Program-made: the position numbers and the translations under genes | Shown here: positions 1 through 12,363 of the stretch, piece after piece | Layout of the letters: each line of letters begins with the position of its first letter | How positions within the stretch are numbered: position 1 is the first letter of the stretch | The notes under the pieces: generated by a model | Database searches by the model: none | What the model saw: only the letters and a program-made list of their open reading frames with translations | Told to the model about the DNA's origin: nothing | Assembly: GCA_001414345.1 (NCBI GenBank) | Contig: LLCB01000372.1 | Location: forward strand, 1 to 51,105 | Direction of reading: 5' to 3' | From: Hymenoscyphus infarciens | Taxonomy: Eukaryota > Ascomycota > Leotiomycetes > Helotiales > Helotiaceae | Length of the DNA: 51,105 nucleotides

Positions 1-162
1 ACTTAGAAGCTTCTAACCTCTTATATATAGACGTTTATATTTAGTATAGAAGAGAGATAGTTATTATTTTCTTCTATATTAGTACCTAGTATCTATATAT
101 ATTATTCTACTATATATACTCTTATATATCTCTACTATAGTTATATATATTTCGTATTATTA
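1..162 (+). repeat. 5' LTR (truncated by the window edge)
   Basis: This stretch aligns without gaps to 7535-7697 over about 160 bases, including a shared run at 21-35 of this copy. I count about 13 differences, all transitions; about 11 of them have A or T here where the 3' copy has G or C. The LTR may extend left of base 1. Confidence 0.8.
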
Positions 163-899
163 TATAAAAATAATAACTCTTCTTTACTAGTAATAGTCTT
201 AATAATATCTCTTTTAAGCTTATTATTACTCTTTATTTAGAAGTCGATTTACTCTTGATTTAGAATATTATAATAGTATTCTTATATAGCTAGGTAATTA
301 GAGACTACTTAGATAGCTAGTAATACTAGGGTTTAGTATTTATATAGATAGCTAATGAAAATCGTGTTATAAATATATTAAGAGATTAGAATATACTAAG
401 TATTCTTAAGAGTTCTAATAACTCTAGATTTAGTAAATAAGTTAACTTATAATAGTTATCTAGAAGGCTTCTAAATCTAATCCTATCTCTCTCTCTTCTA
501 ATTTAATATTTAATATATTAGAATCTAGAGTAACCTCTAGTCTCTCTTATACTCTACTTCTAAGTATAGAGTCTCTTTTTAGAGAATAAAGTTAAGCTCT
601 TACTAAAAGGTCCTAGACTTAGTACTATACTTCTAAGAATACTAAGAAGCCTAAGAATAACAAAGGTAAAGGCTTAGTACTTAGAAGCTAGAGAGATTAA
701 TAAGACTTCTCTAATATAGACGAGATATAGAGTATAATCTAAGCTATAGAGGCTAAGGATTAAGAAAAAGAATAGAGAATTTTAGAGTAAGATAATTAGA
801 TTATCTAATTATTAGACCTAGTATAGTAAATTAGTTAATAACTACTAAATAATAACTAAAGTCTAAGTTCTATTTAACCTATATAAATACCTCCTTCTA

Positions 900-3800
900 T
901 CTCTTTAAACCCTTATTAAAAGTAAGACTCTACTTTTAATATTCCTTTCTTATAATAATCTACTCTATACTTATAACTTAAAAGTACCTTAAAAGCCTTT
1001 TAACCTATTAAAAGTAAGATTATAAAGAAAATTAAACTTTTAGATAATAGTATTTTACTTATATATAAGTAATAGAGAATATTAATATATAATTAACTCT
1101 ATATAAATACTAACTATTATTAGACGCTTTTAACTTATAAAGCTCTTATTTAGAAGACGATAACGAAACTTGCTTAGAACTACTTAAAGCTCTAATATAA
1201 GTCTAATATAAGTAAGATAATATTTAAAGATTATAAAGAAATAATTAAACTTCTTAATACTTACTATCTAACCAGTTATAAGAAGGAGAATACTTAGAAC
1301 GCCTTTTAGTCTCTTTAAATAGAATAGAAGAGTTATATAGAAGAAAGTTTTATAAAATTTAAAAATTACTTTTTAAATATAGTAATACTTAGAGAAGTAT
1401 TAGAGTAAGATAAATTCTACTATATATAAGAGAAGCTTACACCTTAGTTCTAAACCTAATTAGTTAATAGTAAGAGATATTAGAATACTAACTTTAATAA
1501 GATAGTTATAATACTAAGTTATATATAACTAGTATAACAAGTATAGAAAAACTAGTTATAATAAGCTTATTATACTAAAAGCCTAATATTAACTAATTCT
1601 CTTCTAGTTTAGTAACTAAACTCTTACTACCTTTATATAAACTTTATTCTACTTCTTAAAAAACTTTATAAACTCCTAAGCTCTCTTCTACTAGTAAAAG
1701 ATTAAAGACTTTATTTATAGACTAATTCCTTACTAGTATAAAGTATTATAATTATAAGAAACCTAGGTATATTAAGCTTAACTATTCTAATTTACCTAGT
1801 ATTAATAAAATAAAGAATTAATCTAAGAAAGAATAACTATTTAAAAAGTATTCTAACTTTAACCTAAGTTAGAAGGAAAATAAAGAGGCCTAGATAAAAA
1901 TACCTTCCTAGACTTATATAAATATAATCTAGCTAGACTTAACCTTTCTAAGCTTATAAGAGGAAAACAATTCCTTATAAATACTACTCTTAGTATATAG
2001 AGATATAGTATTAAAATATAAGCTTTAGTAGATATAGGAGTAAATAGGTACCTATTTCTAAATCGACCTCTAGCTTTATAATTATTAAAAGTAATAGGTT
2101 TATAAATCTAGAAACTACTTTATTTAGTATCTATTTATAGATATAATAATAGTATTAAAAGCTAGATAACTTAGTTTATTTAACTATATCTAAATATAGA
2201 TAAACGTTATATCTATAACTACCTCTTTATTATCCTAGACTTTAGATAATAAGACCTAATTATTAGTAATATATAGTTAAACTATTTTAAAATTCTCCTT
2301 AATCTCTTAAAAAACTAGATTACTTAGCTAGTCAAATACTCTCTAACTCTCTACTATAGTAAGGAAATTTTACTTTCTCTTTCTAACTAGAACTAGAAAC
2401 TCTTTTTAAATTACTAGTTAGATATAAATTAAAAGGAATATACTATTTAATAATAAGAAAAATATAAAAAGAGTAGACTTATAAATATAGCTAAGTTATT
2501 ATTTCTATCTATAATAATACCTCTTAAAATTTTAATATCTAACTTTAGTCTAAAGCCTCTATAAACTACTAGTATAGTCTTAAAAGGCTAGACTCTATAC
2601 TCTTTTATCTATAAAATAAGTATAAATATAATATATTATAATATAAAATAACTTACTTTAGAATTTTATATAATAAGCCTCTATAAGCTAGATTAGATTA
2701 TTAATAAAAGATTAGCTTTTCTCTAAGATAATAATAAGATAAGAGCTCTAATATAGGCTTAACTCTTAAAATATTACTTATTTTATAAAGACGTGTTTTT
2801 AAAAGTAGCTTCTAATAAGCTTCTTTCTTATTATAAATATAACTATAAGATTACTTTAAATAAGCTACTTTCTAACTCCTTTTCGCCTTTATATTAATAG
2901 TTAACTATAAAGCTTAAAGCTATAAAGAAGTATTTTATAAAGAACCTAGATAAGAGGTTTATTATTAATAGTAATAGCTCTTTTACCTCTCTAATACTCT
3001 TTATTAAAAAGGCTAATAGTAATAAGTTATAGTTCTATATTAATTATAAGAAGCTAAACACTCTAATCTAAAATAATCTTTACTTAATCTCTTATATTAA
3101 TAAGCTCTTTTCTAAGATAAGAATAGCTAAAATCTTTACTAAATTAGATATTAGATAAGCTTTCTATTATATCTAAATAGACTTTAACTTAGAAGAAATA
3201 ACTATATTTAGAACTAGGTATAGTATATATAAATATAAGGTCCGCTCTTTTAGACTCTATAATAGCTTTACTATCTATTAATATTATATAAACAACGTCT
3301 TAATTAACTATTTAGATAACTTTTATATTACTTATTTAAATAATATTTTAATTTATTTAAATACTATTAAAGAATAAAAGAAATAGATTAAAAAGATTCT
3401 AAATTAGCTCTAAGAAGTAAGACTTTAGATAGATATTAAGAAAAGCGAATTTAGTATTACTAGAGTTAAATACTTAGGATTTATCTTAATTATAAAAAGA
3501 CTTAAAATTAACTAAGAAAAAGTAGAGCTTTTATAAAACTAAGTCTAATCTAATACTATAATAAGTATAAAGTCTTATCTAGGGTTTATAGGATTCTATA
3601 GATAATTTATTAAAGGTTATACTAAAATTACTAAACTTCTAACTATAATAATACGCTTTATAAAGTCGTTTCTATAAACATCTAAATATAAAGAAGTCTT
3701 TAAAGTACTAAGAACTAGACTACTTATAATTTAAATATTATACTACTTTAATCTTAATTATAATATAAAGGTAGAAATAGACTTCTTAGAAGAAGTAATA

Positions 3801-5720
3801 GTAGTTATATTCTTATAATAATATAATAGCTTTTAGTACTCTATTAGATTCTACTTATATATTCTAGTTAGCTATAAATTAAACTAAAAGATCTATAATA
3901 AAGAGCTATCTATTATTATAAAAGCTTTTAAGAAATAGCGTCTTAAACTTATATTATATTAGAAGTATATTAATATATATTTAGATTATAGATTATTAGA
4001 ATACTTTATAACAACTAAGCTACTTATAGCTAAGTAAGTCTAATAGATAGAGTTTTTATTAGACTTTAACTTCTAGATTTAATTTATATTTAAGAAGAGT
4101 AATTAAAAAGTAGAGATATTAACCTAATATAAATAAGACTTAAAAACCTATAATTAAGCTAAAGTAAATAGCTACTTATATACTCTTTTAGTACTTAATT
4201 ATTTAGACCTCTAAATTAACGCTAAACTTATTTAGACCTTTTTATAAGAATAGTCTACCTTTTTTAATATAATTTAGTTAGACGTTATTCTAGAAATAAG
4301 TTTAGATATAATTTAAAAGTTAAAAGAAGATAATTTATACTTCTTTTAGAAAGAACGTTATAAACTTTTAAATAAATACTACCTCTTATTAGATAATTTA
4401 CTACTCTTTAAAGATTAACTTTACGTTTAAAAGAATACTAAACTCTATATAAAACTAATCTAAGAAGTCTATAACTAAGTATTTAGTACTTATCTAAGTA
4501 TAAAAAAGATATACTAGTTATTAGTATAATACTATTACTAGGCTAGAATGTTTTTAGACTATAGAAGGTATATAGGGAATTATTAAGCCTATAAATACTC
4601 CTATCTTTAATAAACTAAGTAATAAGGCTTTCTTTACTCTTTACTTATATCTAACTATTCTATATAATATTTATATATAGACTTTAAATTATTCTTAAAA
4701 GATAAATATAGATTTAATACTATATTAGTTTTTATTAACTAACTTAGAAAGGATTTAGTATTAATACTCTATTACTTAACTATAGATGCTAAAAGACTAG
4801 CTAAACTCTTTATTTAATAGATTTACTATTTTAGCTATTACTCTAAATCGATTACGTCTAATTAAGAACTTTAATTTATATTATTATTTTAGACTAAATT
4901 TTATTAAATAATTAGTATTAAGCTTAAGCTTAATACTACTTATTATAAATAGATAGATAAATAAATAAAGATAATAAACTAATATATTAATTAGAGACTA
5001 AGGCTCTTTATAACCTACTATTAAGATAACTAAAGTAAATTAATCCTCTTAATAGATAAAGTATAAATAATACTTTTATACTTATCTATTAGTATAACCT
5101 CTTATTAGCTTAAGTTTAGACTTAATCTAAAGACTTTATAAGACTAGAATACACTAAAGACTTCTATTTTTTAAGAATAACTTAACTATAATAAGGTAGT
5201 AAAAGTAGCCTAATATATATACTCTACTTAAGAGATAGCTAAAGATAATATAAGTAAAGCTTAAAAAAAGAGAGAGAATAGTATAAATTAGTATAAAAGA
5301 GCTATTAACTAAGACGTTAAAGATAAAGTCTACTTATCTACTAAGAATCTTAAGATAAATTATCTTAGCTAAAAGCTTACTAAATAGTAGATAAAACCTT
5401 TTAAAATACTAGAATATATAAGATATTTCTATAAACTAAAACTTTTTAAAAGCTTATTAATTTATAATATTTTTACCTTTAATATACTTTTAAAAGATCT
5501 AAACACTCTCTTACTAGGATAAGAAGCTTTAAAGCCTCTACTAGATATTATTAAAGATATATAAGAATAAGAGATATAAGAAATACTTAGTAGTAGACTT
5601 TTTAAAAAATAGTTATAATATTAAGTAAAATAGGTTAGATATAATTTAAATCCTACTTAGTATTTTATAAATAATTTTTAGAGTTTACTATATTATTTAA
5701 AAGACTTTTATACCAAATAT
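900..5720 (+). pseudogene. gag-pol remnant of the chromovirus
   Basis: Readable fossils in order: a CCHC zinc knuckle at 1741-1785 whose three cysteines and the histidine all read as tyrosine; an aspartic protease core at 2022-2051 (LVDIG); reverse transcriptase at about 3000-3610 with the active-site YLDD reading YLNN at 3333-3344; an RNase H acidic motif near 3770; an integrase core at about 4640-4960; and a chromodomain-like C-terminus at about 5560-5720. Protease, RT, integrase and chromodomain all lie in the same reading frame (codon starts divisible by three) over 3.5 kb, so there are point mutations but no net indels. The gag knuckle is in a different frame, consistent with a -1 shift between gag and pol or with an old indel. 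Every altered key residue seen fits C-to-T or G-to-A change. Confidence 0.85.
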
Positions 5721-5759
5721 CTAGAAGAGCTAAGACTATCTTAACACCTCTTTAAATAG

Positions 5760-7530
5760 CTTAATATATAGGAATTAAATAAGAATTAGATAAAAGAGTT
5801 AATTTATAAAACTTTATTAATACTCTCTAATTCTAGTTACTCTTAATAAGGAACTTATAATAAAAACCTAAGATAAAATACTAACTAGTAGGAATGTTTA
5901 AAATTAATAAAGTAAAGAACTAAGACTAAGTTACTACTAAAACAGGGCCTACTAACTCTCTCTAAGCTATAGCCTCTTCTTCCTTTAACTTATTATCCTC
6001 CTCTCTACTCTCCTAAGCATAAGAAGCTCGAATCGGCTCTTTCTTTACCTCCTCTTTATAAGTATACTTCTTACCTTAGCAACCTCCTATAACTAGCTTT
6101 AGAGAGGACGCCTATAAACTCTTTAAGTAGGCCTTAAAGAGGATCTAAACCTAGGTTTAGACAAAGGTCCTACTCTTTATAGTATAGTATAAGAACTATT
6201 AAATATTAGTAACTAAAACCCTTTTAATAAGTAAGAGGTACTTATAGTAACCTTAGTATAAAGCATCTAAGTCTTCTCTAAGAGAGTAAACTATACTTTT
6301 AAACTATTCTTTAGTACCTCTATACTAGTAATAACTAATACCTTATTTAAAGCCTTAGTAGCTCTCTTAATCTCCTTCTTCTCCTTTTTAAGCTTAAGCT
6401 TATTAAACTCCTTTCTAATAAACTATAGTAACTACTCGAGTTAGAACAAATTTAATATATATTTAGAATTAAACTTACTAAGATATATATAGTATTCTAC
6501 TTAATATAGTACCTATACTTCTTTAACTTCAGCTTCTTAAAAGTATATATATAATCTCTATTCTAAGATTTTACTTAAAAGTACTAAACGTAGTAGACTT
6601 AGTAAGTAGCTAGAAGCATACTAGGAGGATATAAAAGAGGTATTTTACTATATTAGATTAGCTTTAAATTAAGTCTAATTAAGAAGAGAAGAACTTACTT
6701 TTATATATATATATATAATATATATATATATTCTAGGAGATAAGTTAGTATATAAGAATATATCTAATTAGAAGGTATTTTTACTATTTATATTATTTAG
6801 ATAAAAAGAAAAGAAGAAGAGAAGTTAGAATCAGAGAAAAGTCGCCTACTAATATACTACTTATAATAATAGCTATTACTTTATAATTATTAATTATTAC
6901 TTAATAATTACTATTATAATATATAATAATAGTAAGAATATAATAACTCTATAATAGTATATTACTTTTTACTTAATAGCTAATTATTAGCCTCTCTTCT
7001 ATTTATATCTTATTATTATATAGTATATAGTAGTAAATAAAGAGTAATTAGCTCTTAAATAATAATACTACTAGCTACTAACCCTACTCTAACTACTATA
7101 TACTATAATAGTAGATAAATTACATTCTTTATAATAAAGAGATAAATAATACTCTAATTAACTTAATACTATATTAATTAATAACTAAAGACTTAGGATA
7201 AGTCTTTTTAAAGAAGAGGAGATATAATAGTATACTATTCTAGATTATCATATAATAGTACTATCTTAAATTATTAGCATTTATAAAACTACTAATACTC
7301 TTAAGCACTACTAATACCTCTAATACCTCTAGAGCTAAGATTATAAATAACTAATACTTATATAAGTAAAGTACTAAAAGTATTAATATCTAACATTTAT
7401 ATATAGAAGGGATTAAGGTTTAGATATTATATATTTAGCTTTCTAAAGGTTTAGTAGTTATATATTTAGCTTTTTGGCTCTTGTTATTTAGTATTAGCTA
7501 TATTAGACAGAGCTCGGTTATTATTATTAT
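5760..7530. other. Chromovirus segment between chromodomain and 3' LTR
   Basis: About 1.7 kb follows the chromodomain before the right LTR match, longer than a chromovirus needs there. At about 5950-6150 the plus strand reads as a proline-, serine- and leucine-rich stretch broken by stops; I recognise no family. From 6650 to 7400 it is mostly short A/T-rich runs. It could be a third ORF, a long LTR whose left part lies outside the window, or a nested insertion. Confidence 0.4.
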
Positions 7531-7534
7531 TAGA

Positions 7535-7770
7535 ACTTAAAAGCTTTCAACCTCTTATATATAGACGTTTGTATTTAGTATAGAAGAGAGACAGTTATTA
7601 TTTTCTTCTATATTAGTGCCTAGTATCTATATACGTTATTCTACTATACGTACTCTTATATACCTCTACTATAGTTATATATATTTCGTGCTATTATATC
7701 TACGTATATTATTCTACTAAACGTACTCTTATATATCTCTTCTATAGTAGTATATATTTCGTACTATTAT
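7535..7770 (+). repeat. 3' LTR with internal tandem duplication
   Basis: Bases 7535-7697 match window positions 1-162. A 72-73 bp unit is then repeated in tandem: copy 1 at 7626-7698 and copy 2 at 7699-7770, differing at several positions, mostly transitions. The 5' copy shows only one such unit. This end keeps more CpG, CpA and TpG than the interior, so it was less heavily RIP-mutated. Confidence 0.75.
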
Positions 7771-8274
7771 AATTAATAAGTATATTTAAAGTATATTTGC
7801 TATTTAAAGCTCTAATTCTAAGAAATCGAATATATATATAAGATATAAGTTTATATTATAGAGTAGAAAAGGTAAGAAGAGGTCGAGATAGAGAGCTAGC
7901 GAGAGAATAATATAGCAGCTACTAAGGTTCGAGAATAAGAGAGATATAAAGCTATTTATAAAAGAGTTACTTTATTAAGAATACTATTTATATAGTATTA
8001 GCCGTAGATATACTAGTTATGATCTTAATAGAATTTATATAGTAGTAATAGAGAGGTAAGCCTAGGAAACCCGCTTATATACTATGTTATATAAGAGGCT
8101 GAGGAACTGAGATAACACTCTCTTATTATTATATAAACCTATTTCAACTCCTCTGTTAAGCGAAAAAGCTCCACCTTCTCCAAAATGTCAAACCCCTGCG
8201 ACCCTTCTAGGCTTCCTCAGCGAGATGCTAAAAAATACCTAGGAAAAGCTATATTAAAAATCCCCTAAAAAATT

Positions 8275-8462
8275 AGACTCGGGAGGAATCGAACCCCCGC
8301 CTTTAGCCCAATCCCAGGGTTCCGACCCGAACTCCCGACTAGGGAACGTATTCAACACAACTCCCTAAGAATGTAAGCCTAAGAATACAACCCCCTAAGA
8401 ATACAGCGCTTCCTGTTGTGTGAGCATTTTCAGAGAATGTTACCACTACACCACAAGCTCAG
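8275..8462 (-). ncRNA. tRNA-derived Pol III element (SINE-like or degenerate tRNA)
   Basis: On the minus strand, TGGTGTAGTGG (8443-8453) fits the Pol III A box and GGTTCGATTCC (8285-8295) fits the B box exactly. A run of six T follows a few bases after the element, as a Pol III terminator would. A loop reading CTCTGAA resembles the tRNA-Gln(CUG) anticodon loop, with CTG at 8431-8433. The T arm folds well (GGGGG/CCTCC with one wobble), but the acceptor ends do not pair, and the D and anticodon stems overlap by about five bases. The A-B spacing is about 150 nt, with three copies of a CCTAAGAAT-type repeat between (about 8362-8402). It is therefore unlikely to be a working tRNA; a tRNA-derived SINE or another Pol III RNA fits better. 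Confidence 0.5.
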
Positions 8463-9243
8463 CCTTGTTTTGATACCAAACATTTTCTTATCTCACTTAG
8501 CAGAACTTGCGCAGACTTAAGGAAAGGCTCAAAAAAGCCAAAAAGAAGGAGTTGTTCCAGATTGTTCATTTTCGCAAGCGTTCTTTTATGACTTTGTTTA
8601 AATCCATAGTGTTGAAAGGTAATACTGTATACTGAATATTAGAAGAGTGGCTGACTTGTCTGCCCTAAAGGTCAGTGCATTCAAATTTCAGTTCACGTAA
8701 AATGCACCAGAACATGTGTGCGTATAGAGGTGATTGTGGTGAATATTTCTATTGGGGTGTAGTGATATATAGCTAACTTATTAAAACTACGGAGGAAAGT
8801 CTTTTGATTAATTATGAGACTATTGTCAGGTGCTGGTTCTCCTTCATCTTGACACAGCTAGATTTGAATCTTCAATACGTTACATAGTAGCTATATATAT
8901 GTGTCAGTATTCCTGGAGCAATTTTTAAAAAAACTATCCTAGCGACCTAGATAAATCTAGACTTCTTGAAAGATCATTGCTTGATCTAGGTAGATTAAGC
9001 ATATAATATCTTCTTCTTCAAAGTTGGAACAAGGAGAGTTATTCTATACGCATGGAAATGGGACATAAGCAACTAAGAAGTCCAACCACACACGAAAATA
9101 TAACGGTGAAGATCTTAGTGCAGTATATCTAATTAATGAATAAAACTAAAAATTCTAGCTATACAAATACAGACGTGCCAACAAAAAATAAAGCTCAAAC
9201 TACAGAACCATAAATTCAAAATAAGCGAAGGAAACCTCGCTTC
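8463..9243. other. Intergenic, no gene seen
   Basis: Mixed-composition DNA between the tRNA-like element and the end of the RING gene. There is no convincing coding frame or structured RNA. The part next to 9244 is presumably the 3' UTR of the RING gene. Confidence 0.5.
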
Positions 9244-12200
9244 TCAAATACCTGTTGATTGCAACCCAAACAACCCCCTCTTTTCCTTCTTCATCTTCTG
9301 CCTAGCATCCGCATTCCTGCGCCTCCTCTTCATCCTCAAATACGCCCTTTCTTGCTCTACAGGATATCTCGCCCCAGGAAGTATAAAACTACCATTCGCC
9401 AACCTGAAACGTTCTCTTCCACGTTCCTCCTCCGAAACCTCAGGACGTTCATTGTACAGGATCTCTCCAATTCTCTGTTGATTCCGTGCTCTCTGCGCAT
9501 CAGGGAATCTAAATCTCATTGTGGGAAACTCGATCCTTCCAATATTTGGGATTACCTCCCACAACTGCGCAATTCTATGCAGGTTTTCCCAGCGACTGTT
9601 GTCTGCCCGTATACCAAAGTGGCGGTGATTCGTTCCATCAGTCGTCCCCTCGGAGTGGTCCATTCCCCCCACAAGCATATTGCGTATATCGTCGTCCTCC
9701 TCCCCCCCTGGGCGGTATAGAATCGGTTCCTCGAAGGGAACGTAGGGCTCTCCGTCTCCCGGCGTGTTATTACGCGTCGCTATTTTTTTAGACCTCAGTT
9801 TATATGGTTTGTTGAATTTCCCCGCTTTCCCAAGATGAAATTCATCCCAGTTAAGGGCTTCCTCGTTATTCTTTTGGGAGAGGAGCATTAACGTATTCAA
9901 GTTCTCACGGAGCCAGTAGCCTTTCGGACCAGCTAACGCTTCCGCAACCGTTGCCGGGCGCTCAGGTTCAGGCACATCGTAAAGTGCTCTTTCTTGTTTC
10001 CTTCTGGATTTGGCGGTTGCATTCATATCTTCGGTTTCGTAACCAAAAAGATTATGAGCCCATTCATCTTTTATTTTCTTCTGCTGGAGGTCTATTCCAA
10101 CTTGCTGCCAGTTTAGAAGGGGTGCTGCTCCACAATCCGGGCACTACAAAAGTCAGCCAGTGCTACAACAATGGGAGATGAGCATATCATATGCTCCATT
10201 GGGGGCTTTTTGGGATTTTTGAGGGGGAGGGATGCAGATTACACTATGCAGATACCTCCCAGGGCTATCCCAAAATTCAAATATGCATTTGAGATGAAAC
10301 AAGTGATTGCAGTGAGTGTGAATAACAGTGCTTTCAACGGTACTCCCTGGAGTAAAGGTTTTCTTGCAAACCGTACAAGCTTTTGGCAATACAAAGTTAC
10401 CTGCTTCAATTATCGGCTGGCGCAAACTATCCTCTTCTTGGAAATCAATAGGGTGTATGCCAAGCAGCTTCGCAGCTTTTCTTCTTGCGTCCGACGGGTT
10501 GGCAGTAGCATCGCCAAAGGGTGCCAAAGGACTATCATCGTCCGGAAACGCCAATGTTTCCGTCCTGAATTTACGAATTGCTCCTTTCAACCATTGATGT
10601 TCCGGCGATTCAGTATCATAAAGCTGGTAGATTTTGCGCCTGTAGTCTCATCAACATTTCTGGGCCGTCTTCTCTTTCCACTTAACAATAACAAAAAAAT
10701 CTCACCATGGTCTGTGCCCTCTCCAATCCAGTAACAACCGGTGGGCATAACGCTGCCTGTTAAACTGGGTAGTATCTCTAACCAATTTACGCCACCCGTG
10801 CTGGTAGTTCTGGTATTTTACTCCATTGTAGTCGTCTGCGTCTAATGTATAATCGACGAAATGCCAGGAGTACTCGTCTGTGAATTGTTTCTCAGCCCAA
10901 GTCATAACTTGCTTGTTGAAAAGTTTATCTTCGACGTGATCTTCGGAAAGGGCAAGCTCGAAATCATATTCCCTGGATATCAGGTCCAGCATCAGCCGTG
11001 GCAACGGATTCTCATTGAGGAATTCATTGTTGACCTAGCCCTTTCATTAGCAGAGCTTTGAGAGATGTCATCTTGTTTTGACAGAGAAAAGTCTTATTCG
11101 GGAATTTACAATCGATTTTCATTACTTTTGGTACCCAAGTTCTAGATATCAACCACCACTCCAGTTGTAGGATAAGCGATTGTTCTCTGACATCTTATAT
11201 GGATTAGGATAATGAGAATACCGGTATATCACACAGCCAGAACTCTTACAGGATGAAAATTGAGAACTTACTTGCTGCATTTCTAGCATGACCCTTGGGG
11301 TTTCCAACTGTCTCAGCACATGTTGACGAATATCACCTAAAGTAACTACTCTTCCCGTATCGGGATCATCGGAAAGTCCGTTCTCCATGACTATGTCTTT
11401 CAAACAAGTAATATACTCTGCCAACCGCTGCCGTAACTCTGGGATCCATTGAAACCAAGTAAAATTGCTTATTGTCTGGTATTCGTCATCCTTGTTTGGT
11501 GGATGTAATTCAATTTCGGCGATTGTAAGTAGCTTGCTAAACTGCCAGAAGTACGAGAAGATTATTCGGTTCTGCTCCCCTGGCCGAAGATGCTGCTTGT
11601 TTGTAATGATGCCTGGAAGATGAAGGAGTCTAACAAAAAGTTTACGGAAGACCGACTAGATACTGAACTTTAGCTTCGCCTTAGGGGTTCCGAGAAGACA
11701 GCTTACCTCTTGCCATATAGGCAGAATGGTGGGATTCATATTTCCTAAGGCAGACAAACGTTCCTTGTTTCTGGGGTAAGAAGGCACGATTGGCTGCCTC
11801 CTATCGACAAACCGGTTAATTAATTTGAGCTCCGTAGCAAGGTGATTTAATTTCGATATTTTTTGACCTATACCCAGCTCCTTCCATTCCTTCCCGCCTG
11901 CCTGCAAAGCTGCCGCTTTTTCGACAACTGCCTTTTCCTTGGCTAGCTCGAAAAGTAAATCTATTTCCGCGTTGTTCCATTCTACTGGACTTAGATTCGC
12001 AGTAGGTTCATGATTTGGCTCAACTATCTCTCTGATTTTCGATGCTTCTTGTGCCACAAAACGTAGAATCCTGATTATCTCAGGGTGATACCTATTACTT
12101 GCAAATGGCTCTACTGTCTTCAACACGTCAATGCAGAATAAGTGAACGGCTTTCAATAAGTAGTCGTTGTCGTAGGCTCCTCGCGTGCCATTAACCTCAA

Positions 12201-12363
12201 TTCCTCCCTCCTCCAGCTCATCATTGGATGAAGAAAGAGCTTCATCCTCTGGTGTCCAATCCATGCTCATTCTCAACCTTTGATGCCCCTTTCTGGCTCT
12301 GTAGCTAGCCTGTAGACGTTTAGAATAAACTGTGTGAAAAGAAGAGCTAATCGCGTTGCTCAC
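9244..12363 (-). CDS. RING-H2 finger protein, 888 aa (probable E3 ubiquitin ligase)
   Basis: Five exons, in coding order: 12363-11707, 11655-11272, 11034-10706, 10639-10243, 10143-9244. Phases are consistent and give 888 codons plus stop. Intron starts are GTAAGC, GTAAGT, GTGAGA and GTAATC. Residues 545-593 form a C3H2C3 RING-H2: C545-x2-C548, C567-x-H569-x2-H572-x2-C575, C590-x2-C593. The final CPDC pair lies on exon 5, so the finger exists only after the 99-bp intron 10144-10242 is removed. RING-H2 proteins usually recruit E2 enzymes; that role is inferred here. The N-terminal ~450 residues are acidic and helical-looking with no family I know. The C-terminus is very rich in Arg/Lys/Glu and could bind nucleic acid or enter the nucleus. 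Intron 2 (237 bp) is long for this window and might hide another small exon. The start is the first ATG of the open frame. Confidence 0.85.

Larger units (their letters stand above)
1..7770 (+). mobile_element. RIP-degenerated Ty3/gypsy chromovirus LTR retrotransposon
   Basis: Nearly 7.8 kb of AT-rich DNA in which CpA and TpG are almost absent and TpA is in great excess, the signature of RIP. Matching LTR sequence lies at both ends (1-162 and 7535-7697). Between them, read on the plus strand, are in order a gag zinc knuckle, aspartic protease, reverse transcriptase, RNase H, integrase and a chromodomain-like tail, the order expected of a Ty3/gypsy chromovirus. Many stop codons interrupt the frames, so the copy is dead. 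The left LTR probably starts before the window. The last ~300 bp are less mutated than the rest. Confidence 0.9.

Noticed and set aside
1..7770. CRISPR array or bacterial origin for the AT-rich block
   Set aside because: No regular repeat-spacer pattern; introns and RIP signature show a fungal nuclear genome.
8640..8700. tRNA-Ser-like arrangement
   Set aside because: No A or B box with good spacing and no cloverleaf could be drawn.
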